48,683 bases of DNA from Nostoc flagelliforme FACHB-838 (GTDB lineage Bacteria; Cyanobacteriota; Cyanobacteriia; Cyanobacteriales; Nostocaceae), in the NCBI RefSeq assembly GCF_014698065.1, contig NZ_JACJSI010000052.1, positions 1 to 48,683 on the forward strand, read 5' to 3'. Numbering within the stretch: the stretch's first letter is position 1; each line of letters begins with the position of its first letter. A program made the translations under genes and the position numbers. The notes under the pieces were generated by a model. It was not told where the DNA came from, did no database searches, and saw nothing but the letters and a program-made list of their open reading frames with translations. Shown here piece after piece: positions 8,886 through 15,602 of the stretch.

Positions 8886-9986
8886 ATGGGTGTATCGCAG
8901 GAGCTAAAGCGCTTTGGACATCACCTGATTTTAGGTATTTCCGGCACTAAATTAAGCGATGACGATAAACGTGCACTCAATGAATTGAAACCGATTGGGG
9001 TAATATTTTTCGCTAAAAACTTTTTGGATGGTACCCCATATCAGGTTTGGCTGGAAAGTTTCAAGGATTTAAACAGGCAGATACAAGAATATACTGAACG
9101 TGATTCAATGTTCATGACTCTAGATCATGAAGGAGGCCGTGTAATTCGTACACCACTGCCAATTACCCGCTTTCCTCATGGGTTATTGTTGCGATCGCAC
9201 GCATCAGAAGTAGCAAAAGCCACAGCTGTAGAACTAAAATCACTGGGTATTAACTTATCTTGGGCACCTGTAGCAGATATTTTTTCCCATCCCAATAACC
9301 CTGTAATTGGCCCTCGCGCCTTTGGTCGCACACCCGAAACTGCTGCTCAAGGTGTCCGTGACTATTACCTTGGACTTCGAGATTCAGGAATTTTGGGATG
9401 CGCCAAACATTTCCCCGGACATGGAGACACGAGCAAAGACTCTCACATTGAGCTACCAATACTGAATTTAACTTTAGAAGACCTGCGACTTCGAGAACTT
9501 ATACCCTTCAGAGCTTTAATCAAAGTGCAGATTCCTTTGATCATGACTGCCCATATATTATTTCCCACAATAGATGCCCAAGTGCCAGCAACGCTTTCCC
9601 AGCCTATCCTCAAAACCATACTTAGAGAGGAACTTGGCTTTGAGGGAGTGGTTGTATCTGACGACTTGGATATGAAAGCTATCTCAGATATGTTTGTGAA
9701 AGCTGGTACTGTGGCACGGTCATTTCATGCAGGCTGTGACTTGTTTATTGTTTCGCGCAATATCAACTCATCATCTATAGAAAGAACTTATCAGATTGCC
9801 GAAGATTTTGTCGATTCTCTGACCAAAGGTAGCTTAAACGAATCAGTAGTAGAGGCAGCCAGGGAAAGAATTGAGAAACTACTGGCGGTAACACCGCAAT
9901 ATCCCATATATGCTCTGGATAAAGATATATTTTTGCAACATGCTCAACTAGCGATCGCTAGTTCCTATTCATGTGCGATTCGTTGA
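8886..9986 (+). CDS. nagZ: Beta-N-acetylhexosaminidase, GH3 (NagZ type), 3' end altered by an intron
   Basis: The protein removes N-acetylglucosamine from cell-wall muropeptides (peptidoglycan recycling). The GH3 (beta/alpha)8 barrel is read from DHEGGRV at residues 80-86, the NagZ signature KHFPGHGDT at 174-182 (the loop bearing the catalytic Asp-His pair), and the nucleophile motif VVSDDLDM around 256-263. There is no signal peptide. A group II intron begins at 9973, inside codon 363. Unspliced, the protein ends four residues later (CAIR, stop 9984-9986) at 366 aa. Spliced, it would read on into the 3' exon for 13 codons, from Ser363, to TAA at 12234-12236 (375 aa). The barrel is unaffected in either case. 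Confidence 0.88.
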   Translation: MGVSQELKRFGHHLILGISGTKLSDDDKRALNELKPIGVIFFAKNFLDGTPYQVWLESFKDLNRQIQEYTERDSMFMTLDHEGGRVIRTPLPITRFPHGLLLRSHASEVAKATAVELKSLGINLSWAPVADIFSHPNNPVIGPRAFGRTPETAAQGVRDYYLGLRDSGILGCAKHFPGHGDTSKDSHIELPILNLTLEDLRLRELIPFRALIKVQIPLIMTAHILFPTIDAQVPATLSQPILKTILREELGFEGVVVSDDLDMKAISDMFVKAGTVARSFHAGCDLFIVSRNINSSSIERTYQIAEDFVDSLTKGSLNESVVEAARERIEKLLAVTPQYPIYALDKDIFLQHAQLAIASSYSCAIR

Positions 9987-12195
9987 TTAGTGAATCACGG
10001 TAAAAAGTCCGTACATAACTAATCCAGCCCGACAGCAGATTACTGTCACTAAAGGCTGAACTCCCGGTCAGATGTAGGTGAAAGCCCTACCATTCAGACT
10101 CAGAACTGATTCCTTATCTGCCCACACCGAACAAGCTCGGTTCTTGTAGAGTGAAGCTCTTAACTGGGCGCAATCAGACGACCGTTGCGGGTTGACACTG
10201 GCGCTAACAGGGAGTTCCTATGATGAAATAGGGTCTACAAAAGCAACCTAGAAATAAACAGGGCGCAACACTAAAACCCCTGATTTTACTGGAACTTATT
10301 CCCGCCGCAAAGTATGGATGTTAGCGGTAAGAGTCCTGGGAATCCAGTGGTTGAATTGACCACACCTAATGGAACAATCAATCTACCGAGGGAACGAATA
10401 AAAACGAGTTGTGGGTCAAGGGGCTGTCGAACCCCAAGTAGCCCAGACGAGCGGAGGAATCCCCACAATTCGGGTAGGACAGACCGTAATTGGTCTGAGG
10501 TGTTCAGAATACACAAACCAGAGAAGAGTATGATTAGGCACAGTTACAAAACTAGTGAATCATGGGTAGCGTTACCTTGGAAGAAATTCCGCCGTAACCT
10601 ATTCCGCCTCCAAAAGCGAGTGTACAAAGCTGTTCAAGTTGGCGACAAGCGGAAAGCGCGGTCACTCCAAAAGCTTATTCTAAAATCCACCTCGGCTCGA
10701 TTTCTTGCAATTAGACTTGTATCTCAGCTAAACGCTGGTAAAAAGACGGCTGGTATTGATGGTAAGAAATCCCTCTCATTTGAAGAACGCTTCAACCTTG
10801 AAGAATTACTAAAAATGAACAGTGGAAATTGGAAGCATCAAGGCTTACGAGAAATCCCCATTCCTAAGAAGGACGGGACTACCAGAATGCTTAAAATACC
10901 GACCATCGCAGATAGAGCTTGGCAATGCCTAGCAAAATATGCACTTGAACCAGCACACGAAGCCACTTTCCACGCTAGTAGTTACGGGTTTAGAACTGGG
11001 CGCTCTGCCCATGATGCACAAATGTACATCTTTGACAACCTACGCTCACAAAGTAACGGAATAGATAAAAGAGTTATAGAACTCGATATTGAAAAATGCT
11101 TCGATAGGATTAATCACTCAGCAATAATGGACGAACTCATCTCCCCCAAAGGCTTAAAACTCGGAATATTCCGATGCCTCAAGGCAGGAGTTAACCCAGA
11201 ATTCCCCGAACAGGGTACACCCCAAGGGGGAGTAGTTAGCCCACTACTAGCAAATATCGCGCTCAACGGAATCGAAGATATCCACAAATATCATCGAGAC
11301 TATAAAAGGGGAAGGAGAATTACACGCAATACTTCAGAAAAGCATATCGCCAAGCCATCAATCCGTTACGCGGATGATATGGTCATTGTACTCCGACCCG
11401 AAGATGATGCGATAGAGATACTTGAAAGAATCAGCGAGTTTCTCCGCAAACGCGGAATGAATGTAAGCCAAAAGAAAACCAAAGTTACCGCCGCGACAGA
11501 TGGGTTTGATTTCCTCGGCTGGCACTTCAAAGTACAGAAAAACGGAAAATTTAGAAGCACTCCCTCAGTGGACAACTTCAAAGCATTCCGTAAGAAAGTA
11601 AAACACATCGTCAACAACTCGAATTATGGGGCTACCACAAAAGCTGAGAAATTAGCTCCGGTAGTAAGAGGTTGGAGAAACTACCATAAGTTCTGCAAGA
11701 TGGACGGGTCAAGAAACTCGTTATACCACATCCAAAAAAGAGCTTATATGGTATTCAACAAGGAAGCCAAGAAAAATCGCTACTCTAGCAAGAAATTAGT
11801 AGACAAAGCATTTCCGAAGGTTTCCTTCTCCGAAAGTAACCACGTCATGGTCAAAGGAATTAAATCCCCTTATGACGGAAATACAGCCTACTGGAGCGAA
11901 CGTAACAGTAAACTCTATGACGGTGAAACCTCTAAAGCTCTTAAGAAGCAAAACCATAGATGTGCCTCCTGCGGTCTAAAATTCATCGATGAGGAACGGG
12001 TTCACCTGCATCACATCGATGGAAATCACGCCAACTGGAAGAAAAATAATCTGGAAGCAATTCATGAGAGTTGTCACGATTACAAACACATGAGCAAAAG
12101 CGAAAGCTGAGAACATCGGAAGCTGGGTGCGGTGAAAATCGCACGCCCAGATTTAACTGAGAGGTGCGGGGAATAATATCCCCCATCGACTCAAC
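9973..12195 (+). mobile_element. Group II intron with encoded maturase
   Basis: The 5' end is GTGCG at 9973-9977, the group II consensus, followed by a stem (ATTC/GAAT) and a long structured leader. Domain IV holds the RT gene. Domain V is at 12121-12154 (AGCTGGGTGCGGTGAAAATC and its pairing strand), and domain VI at about 12158-12192 has a branch-site A in CGACTC. The 3' end CTCAAC is at 12190-12195. Boundaries are supported by pairing: the loop GATGAA at 10222-10227 (candidate delta-EBS1) is complementary to TTCAT at the 5' exon end plus C, the first base of the 3' exon. An A appears bulged in the lower stem of domain V. The arrangement resembles cyanobacterial chloroplast-like IIB introns. 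Splicing ability is not proven. Confidence 0.9.
10530..12110 (+). CDS. ltrA: Group II intron reverse transcriptase/maturase with HNH domain
   Basis: This 526-aa intron-encoded protein assists splicing of its host intron and copies it into new DNA sites. RT blocks are visible from IPIPKKDGTTRMLKIPTIAD, through ELDIEKCFDRINH and GTPQGGVVSPLLANI, to the catalytic YADD (about residues 280-283). The maturase X domain follows (VVRGWRNYHKFC). The C-terminus has an HNH endonuclease (CASCG, then HHIDGNHANWKKNN from about residue 494, and SCH), needed for second-strand cleavage. All key residues seem intact, so mobility is plausible. The ATG at 10530 is preferred because the frame upstream has no RT-like sequence and lies in the ribozyme leader. 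Confidence 0.93.
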   Translation: MIRHSYKTSESWVALPWKKFRRNLFRLQKRVYKAVQVGDKRKARSLQKLILKSTSARFLAIRLVSQLNAGKKTAGIDGKKSLSFEERFNLEELLKMNSGNWKHQGLREIPIPKKDGTTRMLKIPTIADRAWQCLAKYALEPAHEATFHASSYGFRTGRSAHDAQMYIFDNLRSQSNGIDKRVIELDIEKCFDRINHSAIMDELISPKGLKLGIFRCLKAGVNPEFPEQGTPQGGVVSPLLANIALNGIEDIHKYHRDYKRGRRITRNTSEKHIAKPSIRYADDMVIVLRPEDDAIEILERISEFLRKRGMNVSQKKTKVTAATDGFDFLGWHFKVQKNGKFRSTPSVDNFKAFRKKVKHIVNNSNYGATTKAEKLAPVVRGWRNYHKFCKMDGSRNSLYHIQKRAYMVFNKEAKKNRYSSKKLVDKAFPKVSFSESNHVMVKGIKSPYDGNTAYWSERNSKLYDGETSKALKKQNHRCASCGLKFIDEERVHLHHIDGNHANWKKNNLEAIHESCHDYKHMSKSES

Positions 12196-12198
12196 CAA

Positions 12199-12269
12199 TG
12201 GGTGGTATAGGGGTCGAACCTATTTCTGCGAGTTAAGAGCTATTTGCACAGCCGTTATGCCAACCACTC
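12199..12269 (-). pseudogene. Degenerate tRNA-Lys(CTT)-like sequence
   Basis: On the minus strand 71 nt fold into a tRNA outline. The acceptor is GAGTGGT/ACCACCC with one A-C mismatch and discriminator A. The D arm is GCAT/GTGC with a GG-containing loop, and the T arm is ATAGG-TTCGACC-CCTAT. The anticodon loop CTCTTAA is standard and gives CTT (Lys). The anticodon stem is broken: AATAG faces CTCGC, leaving only two pairs. Cyanobacteria normally read both Lys codons with TTT, and extra CTT genes occur in accessory tRNA arrays, so a decayed accessory or mobile-element tRNA is likely. Its 3' end is 3 bases from the group II intron end. Confidence 0.6.
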
Positions 12270-12446
12270 TGGTTATTTTCAATAAAAAATGGGCAAGTGC
12301 GATCGTCTATTGACATCGCAAGTGTTGTAATACCAACACTAAATATAAATCCACCAGGGAGGTACTGCCCCTCCTATTTCTGTGTTATCAGCACAGCGCC
12401 TTGCTTTTCGGCTTCAGGTGGAAAAAGAGGAAGATGGAGAAATCGT

Positions 12447-12486
12447 AGCTTGCTTCCCGTTCGCGGAGCGTCCCGAAGGGAAGGGT
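12447..12486. repeat. Palindromic interspersed repeat in the deacetylase 5' end
   Basis: CTTCCCGTTCGCGGAGCGTC followed by CCGAAGGGAAG forms a stem CTTCCC(G)/(C)GGGAAG with a G/C-rich core. The core CGCGGAGCGTC belongs to the same GCGTCTC/GTAGCG-rich family seen at 13043, 29700, 39815, 45940 and 48297. It sits where the deacetylase N-terminal codons should be. Confidence 0.55.
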
Positions 12487-13191
12487 ACCTGGAATCTTCG
12501 CCTTTAAAGTTTATAAGCTGCAACCCAGCAACAACGAAAAGGTTATTGCTCTCAGTATTGATGATGGCCCGTGGCCAAAGACAACCCTAGAAATGCTAGA
12601 TATCCTCAAGCAAAATGATGTTAAAGCGACATTCTTTTGGGTAGGACAAGCCTTACAAGCAAATCCCGATCTAGCCAAGCGTGAGGTAGCTGAGGGACAC
12701 GCCATTGGCAACCATACTTGGCATCATTGGTATCGGCGAATGGATGAAGCCACAGCCAAGAGTGAAATTGATCACACAGCTGATTTGATATACAAAACTA
12801 CAGGAGTGAAAACTGCTTTGTTTCGTCCTCCTGGAGGCTTTTTAAACAACGGACTAGCCGCTTACGCTAAAAGCCAGAAAAATGCTGTAATTATGTGGTC
12901 GCTAACTTCAGCTGATACCGATCCTCACGCCAAACCGCAGGCATTTGTAAATAATGTCCTGAAAGGCGCGAAACCAGGTTCTATTGTTTTGATCCATGAC
13001 GGTGGTGGCGATGTCTGGCGACAAGCCGCTGACGCTCCTTCTCTGCGAGACGCTACGCGAACGTCGCTACTGCTTCGCTAATGCGTCTACGCCAAAGAAT
13101 TATACAAGCATTGCCACAAATCATCAGCAGACTCAAACAGCAAGGCTACCGATTTGTGACAATTCCTGAACTGCTGCAAATGGGGCAATAA
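12449..13191 (+). pseudogene. Polysaccharide deacetylase (NodB domain), broken at both ends
   Basis: NodB signatures are clear: IALSIDDGPWPKTTLEML (metal-binding Asp pair), GNHTWHH (His pair), RPPGG and VLIHDGGGD. The enzyme would de-N-acetylate cell-wall or exopolysaccharide chitin-like chains. The open frame continues upstream only to a TAG at 12446-12448, through an interspersed palindrome, and contains no ATG before 12593, which lies after the DD motif. After HDGGGD the frame runs into another repeat and stops at 13079-13081. The family's C-terminal segment (QRIIQALPQIISRLKQQGYR to LLQMGQ) is found in a different frame at 13081-13191. Signal peptide and N-terminus are missing. Both interruptions coincide with repeat insertions. 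Confidence 0.8.
13028..13088. repeat. Interspersed GACGCTACGCGAACG-type repeat in the deacetylase 3' end
   Basis: The stretch CTCTGCGAGACGCTACGCGA and following ACGTCGCTACTGCTTCGC to GCGTCTACGCC contains several inverted GCGTCTC/GAGACGC and GTAGCG/CGCTAC units. It separates the HDGGGD motif from the rest of the deacetylase and puts the two parts out of frame. Confidence 0.65.
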
Positions 13192-13192
13192 A

Positions 13193-13214
13193 GGGTGAGA
13201 AATTCTACTCACCC
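13193..13214. terminator. Hairpin between convergent genes
   Basis: GGGTGAG at 13193-13199 pairs with CTCACCC at 13208-13214. It lies between the end of the deacetylase remnant and the stop of the minus-strand gene at 13226, a usual place for a bidirectional terminator. Confidence 0.55.
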
Positions 13215-13225
13215 TACTATTTCAT

Positions 13226-13618
13226 TTATTCGCTCATGACAGAAGCACTAATTTCTTGAGCTTCTTGCCAAAGTTTGTGCAAAAAGAACTCAGCACGATC
13301 GCTCATAGTGGTGAAAAACACACCTACAGCATCCTTAGAACTATCTAATAGCCAAGAACCCCGCAGGGTGACTTCCATATATTCAGCATCGCAGGCAGAG
13401 AGGGCAATAATTTCTCTGTCATCTCTTTTTACCTCAGCCTTAAGCACTTCTACTCCTGGCAAATCAACAGGAAGCAAAAAGGAAGCGGTACTGGGTTCAA
13501 TGCATAAACTTTGCCCAACTCGCAGGGCTAAAATCACTCGCTGCGCTACCCATTCTTCTAGCGACAAAGTGAGACATTCCAAATAAAAACTGCTTTCAGT
13601 GTAAGTTAATTTCAGCAT
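13226..13618 (-). CDS. Conserved cyanobacterial protein of unknown function
   Basis: I do not recognise a named family. The 130-aa product is soluble, mixed alpha/beta, and begins MLKLTYTESSFYLE. A hydrophobic beta-like centre (VAQRVILALRVGQSLCIEP) follows, and the C-terminus is a helix with Trp and acidic residues (FFLHKLWQEAQEI). There is no signal peptide or membrane span. It is encoded 16 bases downstream of the HNH gene on the same strand, so the two are probably co-transcribed, and this pairing may be meaningful. Codon use looks like that of its neighbours. Confidence 0.65.
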   Translation of the reverse strand: MLKLTYTESSFYLECLTLSLEEWVAQRVILALRVGQSLCIEPSTASFLLPVDLPGVEVLKAEVKRDDREIIALSACDAEYMEVTLRGSWLLDSSKDAVGVFFTTMSDRAEFFLHKLWQEAQEISASVMSE

Positions 13619-13634
13619 TCCTTATGCTCTCCTG

Positions 13635-14174
13635 TTATTCCAGGCTTCCTTGCATATTTATCCAAAACTGTTCGGCAAAAGAAATCGCGGGGTGCATTGG
13701 TGCTTTGGGTTTAGTACGCAGTTGCATACCAGCCTCAAACAAGGTGCAATTGCCTTCACGGGAGTTACATCTTTCACAAGCTGCGACTACGTTATCCCAA
13801 GTGTGAGAACCGCCTTTAGAACGCGGCATCACATGATCTAGCGTTAGATGTTTGCCGCTACCGCAATATTGGCAAGTGTAATGATCTCGTCGCAACACTT
13901 CTCGCCGATTCACTGGCGAAACTTTCCACATCCGCTCATTAGAAGTAATTGTCAAACGAATGTGCTTTGGTACATCAATTACCAATCTGGGTGAGTGTAT
14001 TCGCCATCCGCCTTCTGTGGTAAAATCCAGCGGTTGGGCTTTGTTGGTTACTAACAGCACAATTGCCCGCTTGATATTGACCTGGCACAGTGGCAAGTAA
14101 TTTTGAGAAAACACCACCACAGATTGCTCTAACACTTGCATTGCGTTCGCGCCGCGCATGGAAGATATCGTCAC
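13635..14174 (-). CDS. HNH endonuclease family protein
   Basis: This 179-aa protein carries a complete HNH domain in its second half: YTCQYCG with the first Cys pair, LTLDHVMPRSKGGSHTWDN with the catalytic His, and ACERCNSREG with the second Cys pair. It resembles the small stand-alone HNH proteins common in cyanobacterial chromosomes; a role in DNA repair or restriction is inferred from the fold only. A GTG start at 14174 has AAGGAG 7 bases upstream, so I keep it although the more usual family start would be the Met at residue 12 (14141). The following 130-aa gene is 16 bases downstream. Confidence 0.85.
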   Translation of the reverse strand: MTISSMRGANAMQVLEQSVVVFSQNYLPLCQVNIKRAIVLLVTNKAQPLDFTTEGGWRIHSPRLVIDVPKHIRLTITSNERMWKVSPVNRREVLRRDHYTCQYCGSGKHLTLDHVMPRSKGGSHTWDNVVAACERCNSREGNCTLFEAGMQLRTKPKAPMHPAISFAEQFWINMQGSLE

Positions 14175-14194
14175 AGCTTAACTCCTTATAAAAA

Positions 14195-14229
14195 AACCCC
14201 CGCTTCAAGTTTTTGGTGAAGCGGGGGTT
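14195..14229 (-). terminator. Strong rho-independent type terminator
   Basis: AACCCCCGCTTCA (14195-14207) and TGAAGCGGGGGTT (14217-14229) form a perfect 13-bp stem. On the minus strand the stem is followed by a run of T (A-run at 14190-14196). It therefore ends a transcript coming from the right, that of the small frame at 14256-14507. It lies in the leader of the HNH gene, whose promoter must be very close or overlap it. Confidence 0.8.
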
Positions 14230-14255
14230 AGAATTGACCGGAAAATTTTCTGGTC

Positions 14256-14495
14256 TTATATCGGTACAGTATTTCTTTGTCTGTACCCCCCGCTTGGTTT
14301 ATCTAGTTCTGGCTTTGCAATTAGCGCACTAATGCTGAGATATTTATATTCATCATTACCTTCTGTGATTTGCCCATGATTCCGGCTACCATCGCCCATA
14401 AATAAATACTCCACTTCCATCGCAGCTGATTCCCAACGGGTTCGGCAATTGGTAGCGTACAAAATTGAAGTAGAGATGGGGTAAATGGATTTCAC
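14256..14495 (-). CDS. Possible small protein of unknown function
   Basis: A frame of 79-83 codons contains a varied, protein-like composition (ILYATNCRTRWESAAMEVEY, then LFMGDGSRNHGQ and EGNDEYKYLSISALIAKPE). Two GTG starts are available (14507 and 14495). AGGTGA lies about 8 bases before the second, so I use 14495. Support for a real gene comes from the strong terminator 27 bases after its stop and from the shared promoter gap with the divergent gene at 14579. No family is recognised; comparison with other Nostoc genomes would decide. Confidence 0.45.
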   Translation of the reverse strand: MKSIYPISTSILYATNCRTRWESAAMEVEYLFMGDGSRNHGQITEGNDEYKYLSISALIAKPELDKPSGGYRQRNTVPI

Positions 14496-14578
14496 AGAAA
14501 ATTTCACCTATTGAATATCGCTTTAAACATACTACACTTGTATTACTATCTTGTCTATACCTCTAAGGAGAAAAAGTG

Positions 14579-14914
14579 ATGCATACGATCGCCCGCACCC
14601 CAACCACCGATATGGAAGTTACCAGCATCCGCCTTGAGCGGGAACTCAAAGATAAACTCAAAGAAATAGCTGGGAATCAGGGATATCAAGCTTTAATCCG
14701 AGATATCCTTTGGAATTATGTCCAGCAAAAATCAGGTGAATGGAAGCCTCGATTTTCGCGAGCCGACATTCGAGCTAGCATCGCTGCCACAGCTCAACAA
14801 GAAGAACGCTGTGTGCTCACAGGTCAACTAATTCAACCTCAAGAACCAATGTTGTTAGGACTGACGAGGAATGGCGATATGGTTCCTCTAAGTGTCGAGA
14901 GCTTGGCTGGATAG
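14579..14914 (+). CDS. Small RHH-like conserved protein
   Basis: The product of about 111 aa has an N-terminal segment TSIRLERELKDKLKEIAG followed by a predicted helix (YQALIRDILWNYVQQ), the strand-helix-helix layout of ribbon-helix-helix DNA binders such as Arc/CopG. The C-terminal half includes CVLTGQLIQPQEPMLLGLTR, which looks like a small separate beta domain conserved in cyanobacteria. It may be a transcription regulator, but no operator is visible. The AAGGAG at 14565-14570 fits both a GTG at 14576 (5 bases) and the ATG at 14579 (8 bases); the ATG is preferred. No toxin gene follows, so a type II antitoxin is less likely. Confidence 0.7.
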   Translation: MHTIARTPTTDMEVTSIRLERELKDKLKEIAGNQGYQALIRDILWNYVQQKSGEWKPRFSRADIRASIAATAQQEERCVLTGQLIQPQEPMLLGLTRNGDMVPLSVESLAG

Positions 14915-14946
14915 TCTTATATTCAGACGAATGTAGCCCATTATTA

Positions 14947-15088
14947 ATTAACGCAATGTGCAACTTATTCTTAGAACCCCCCTGCCATTCCTCTTCCCCA
15001 GTACGAGAGGCTTTGATTCTTGTTCCCCAACGCTAGTAGGGAAGGGGTTGGGGGTTAGGTTTGAGAGAAAGTTGCACACGGCGTTAAT
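14947..15088. repeat. MITE-like element with imperfect terminal inverted repeats
   Basis: The left end ATTAACGCAATGTGCAACTT and the right end (complement of AAGTTGCACACGGCGTTAAT) pair over 18 of 20 bases, and the similarity continues inward (ACCCCCC against GGGGGTT). The 142-bp unit has no coding capacity. It is followed at 15089 by TAGGACTTACGCA, an end-like motif that recurs at 48572. Confidence 0.65.
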
Positions 15089-15602
15089 TAGGACTTACGC
15101 AAAGCTAAACGCGCTCTGGGGCAATTTATGAATTGCCCCTACTTTTATTGGTATTTTACCGAGAGTTACTGAGATAAAGGAGTAGCTACTTAAACCTACT
15201 AGCTCATTTTAAAAATGTAATAAAATTTTATAAAGTGAGTTAAGTAATTTTACGTGAAATGAAGGGAAATTCTGCAGTAATTCCAGAGAAATTACGGTTT
15301 ATATACACTTACAGACAGGATAAGGTTAGTAAATTATTTCAACATAGAGCAGTAAAAAATAGTCTAACTGAAGTATTTATAGGATATCTTAAATATTCTA
15401 TTTACTTATGTAATCATGTAGCAATTTGCTTGATATGTAGAAATTCGGCCATCTGAGATAGAAAAGGGCTATAACAGGTGAGAGAAAGTATTCGCACAAA
15501 ATTTGTCCATTATCAGGGTGTAGCAACACAACTAACGGTGAAGAATATGCCAAAAGGTTGGGTGCAAAAACAATGGGGTTATTATCCGAGGGCGTGCCAA
15601 AA
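15089..15602. other. Intergenic region upstream of the sensor kinase gene
   Basis: It begins with the TAGGACTTACGCA motif and a short palindrome (GGGGCAATTTATGAATTGCCCC, bases split over 15118-15139), again of transposon-end or repeat type. The rest is A/T-rich with no credible gene; a 65-codon frame at 15259-15456 has a random composition. The promoter of the kinase gene is presumably in the last 150 bases. Confidence 0.45.

Noticed and set aside
10291..10296. GGAACT as EBS2 pairing with AGTTCC in the 5' exon
   Set aside because: It lies 3' of the EBS1 candidate, the reverse of the usual order, and shorter GAACT matches occur upstream, so EBS2 cannot be assigned.
10314..10529. N-terminal extension of the intron protein
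   Set aside because: These 72 codons lie in the ribozyme leader, have no RT-like sequence, and the ATG at 10530 begins the normal N-terminus.
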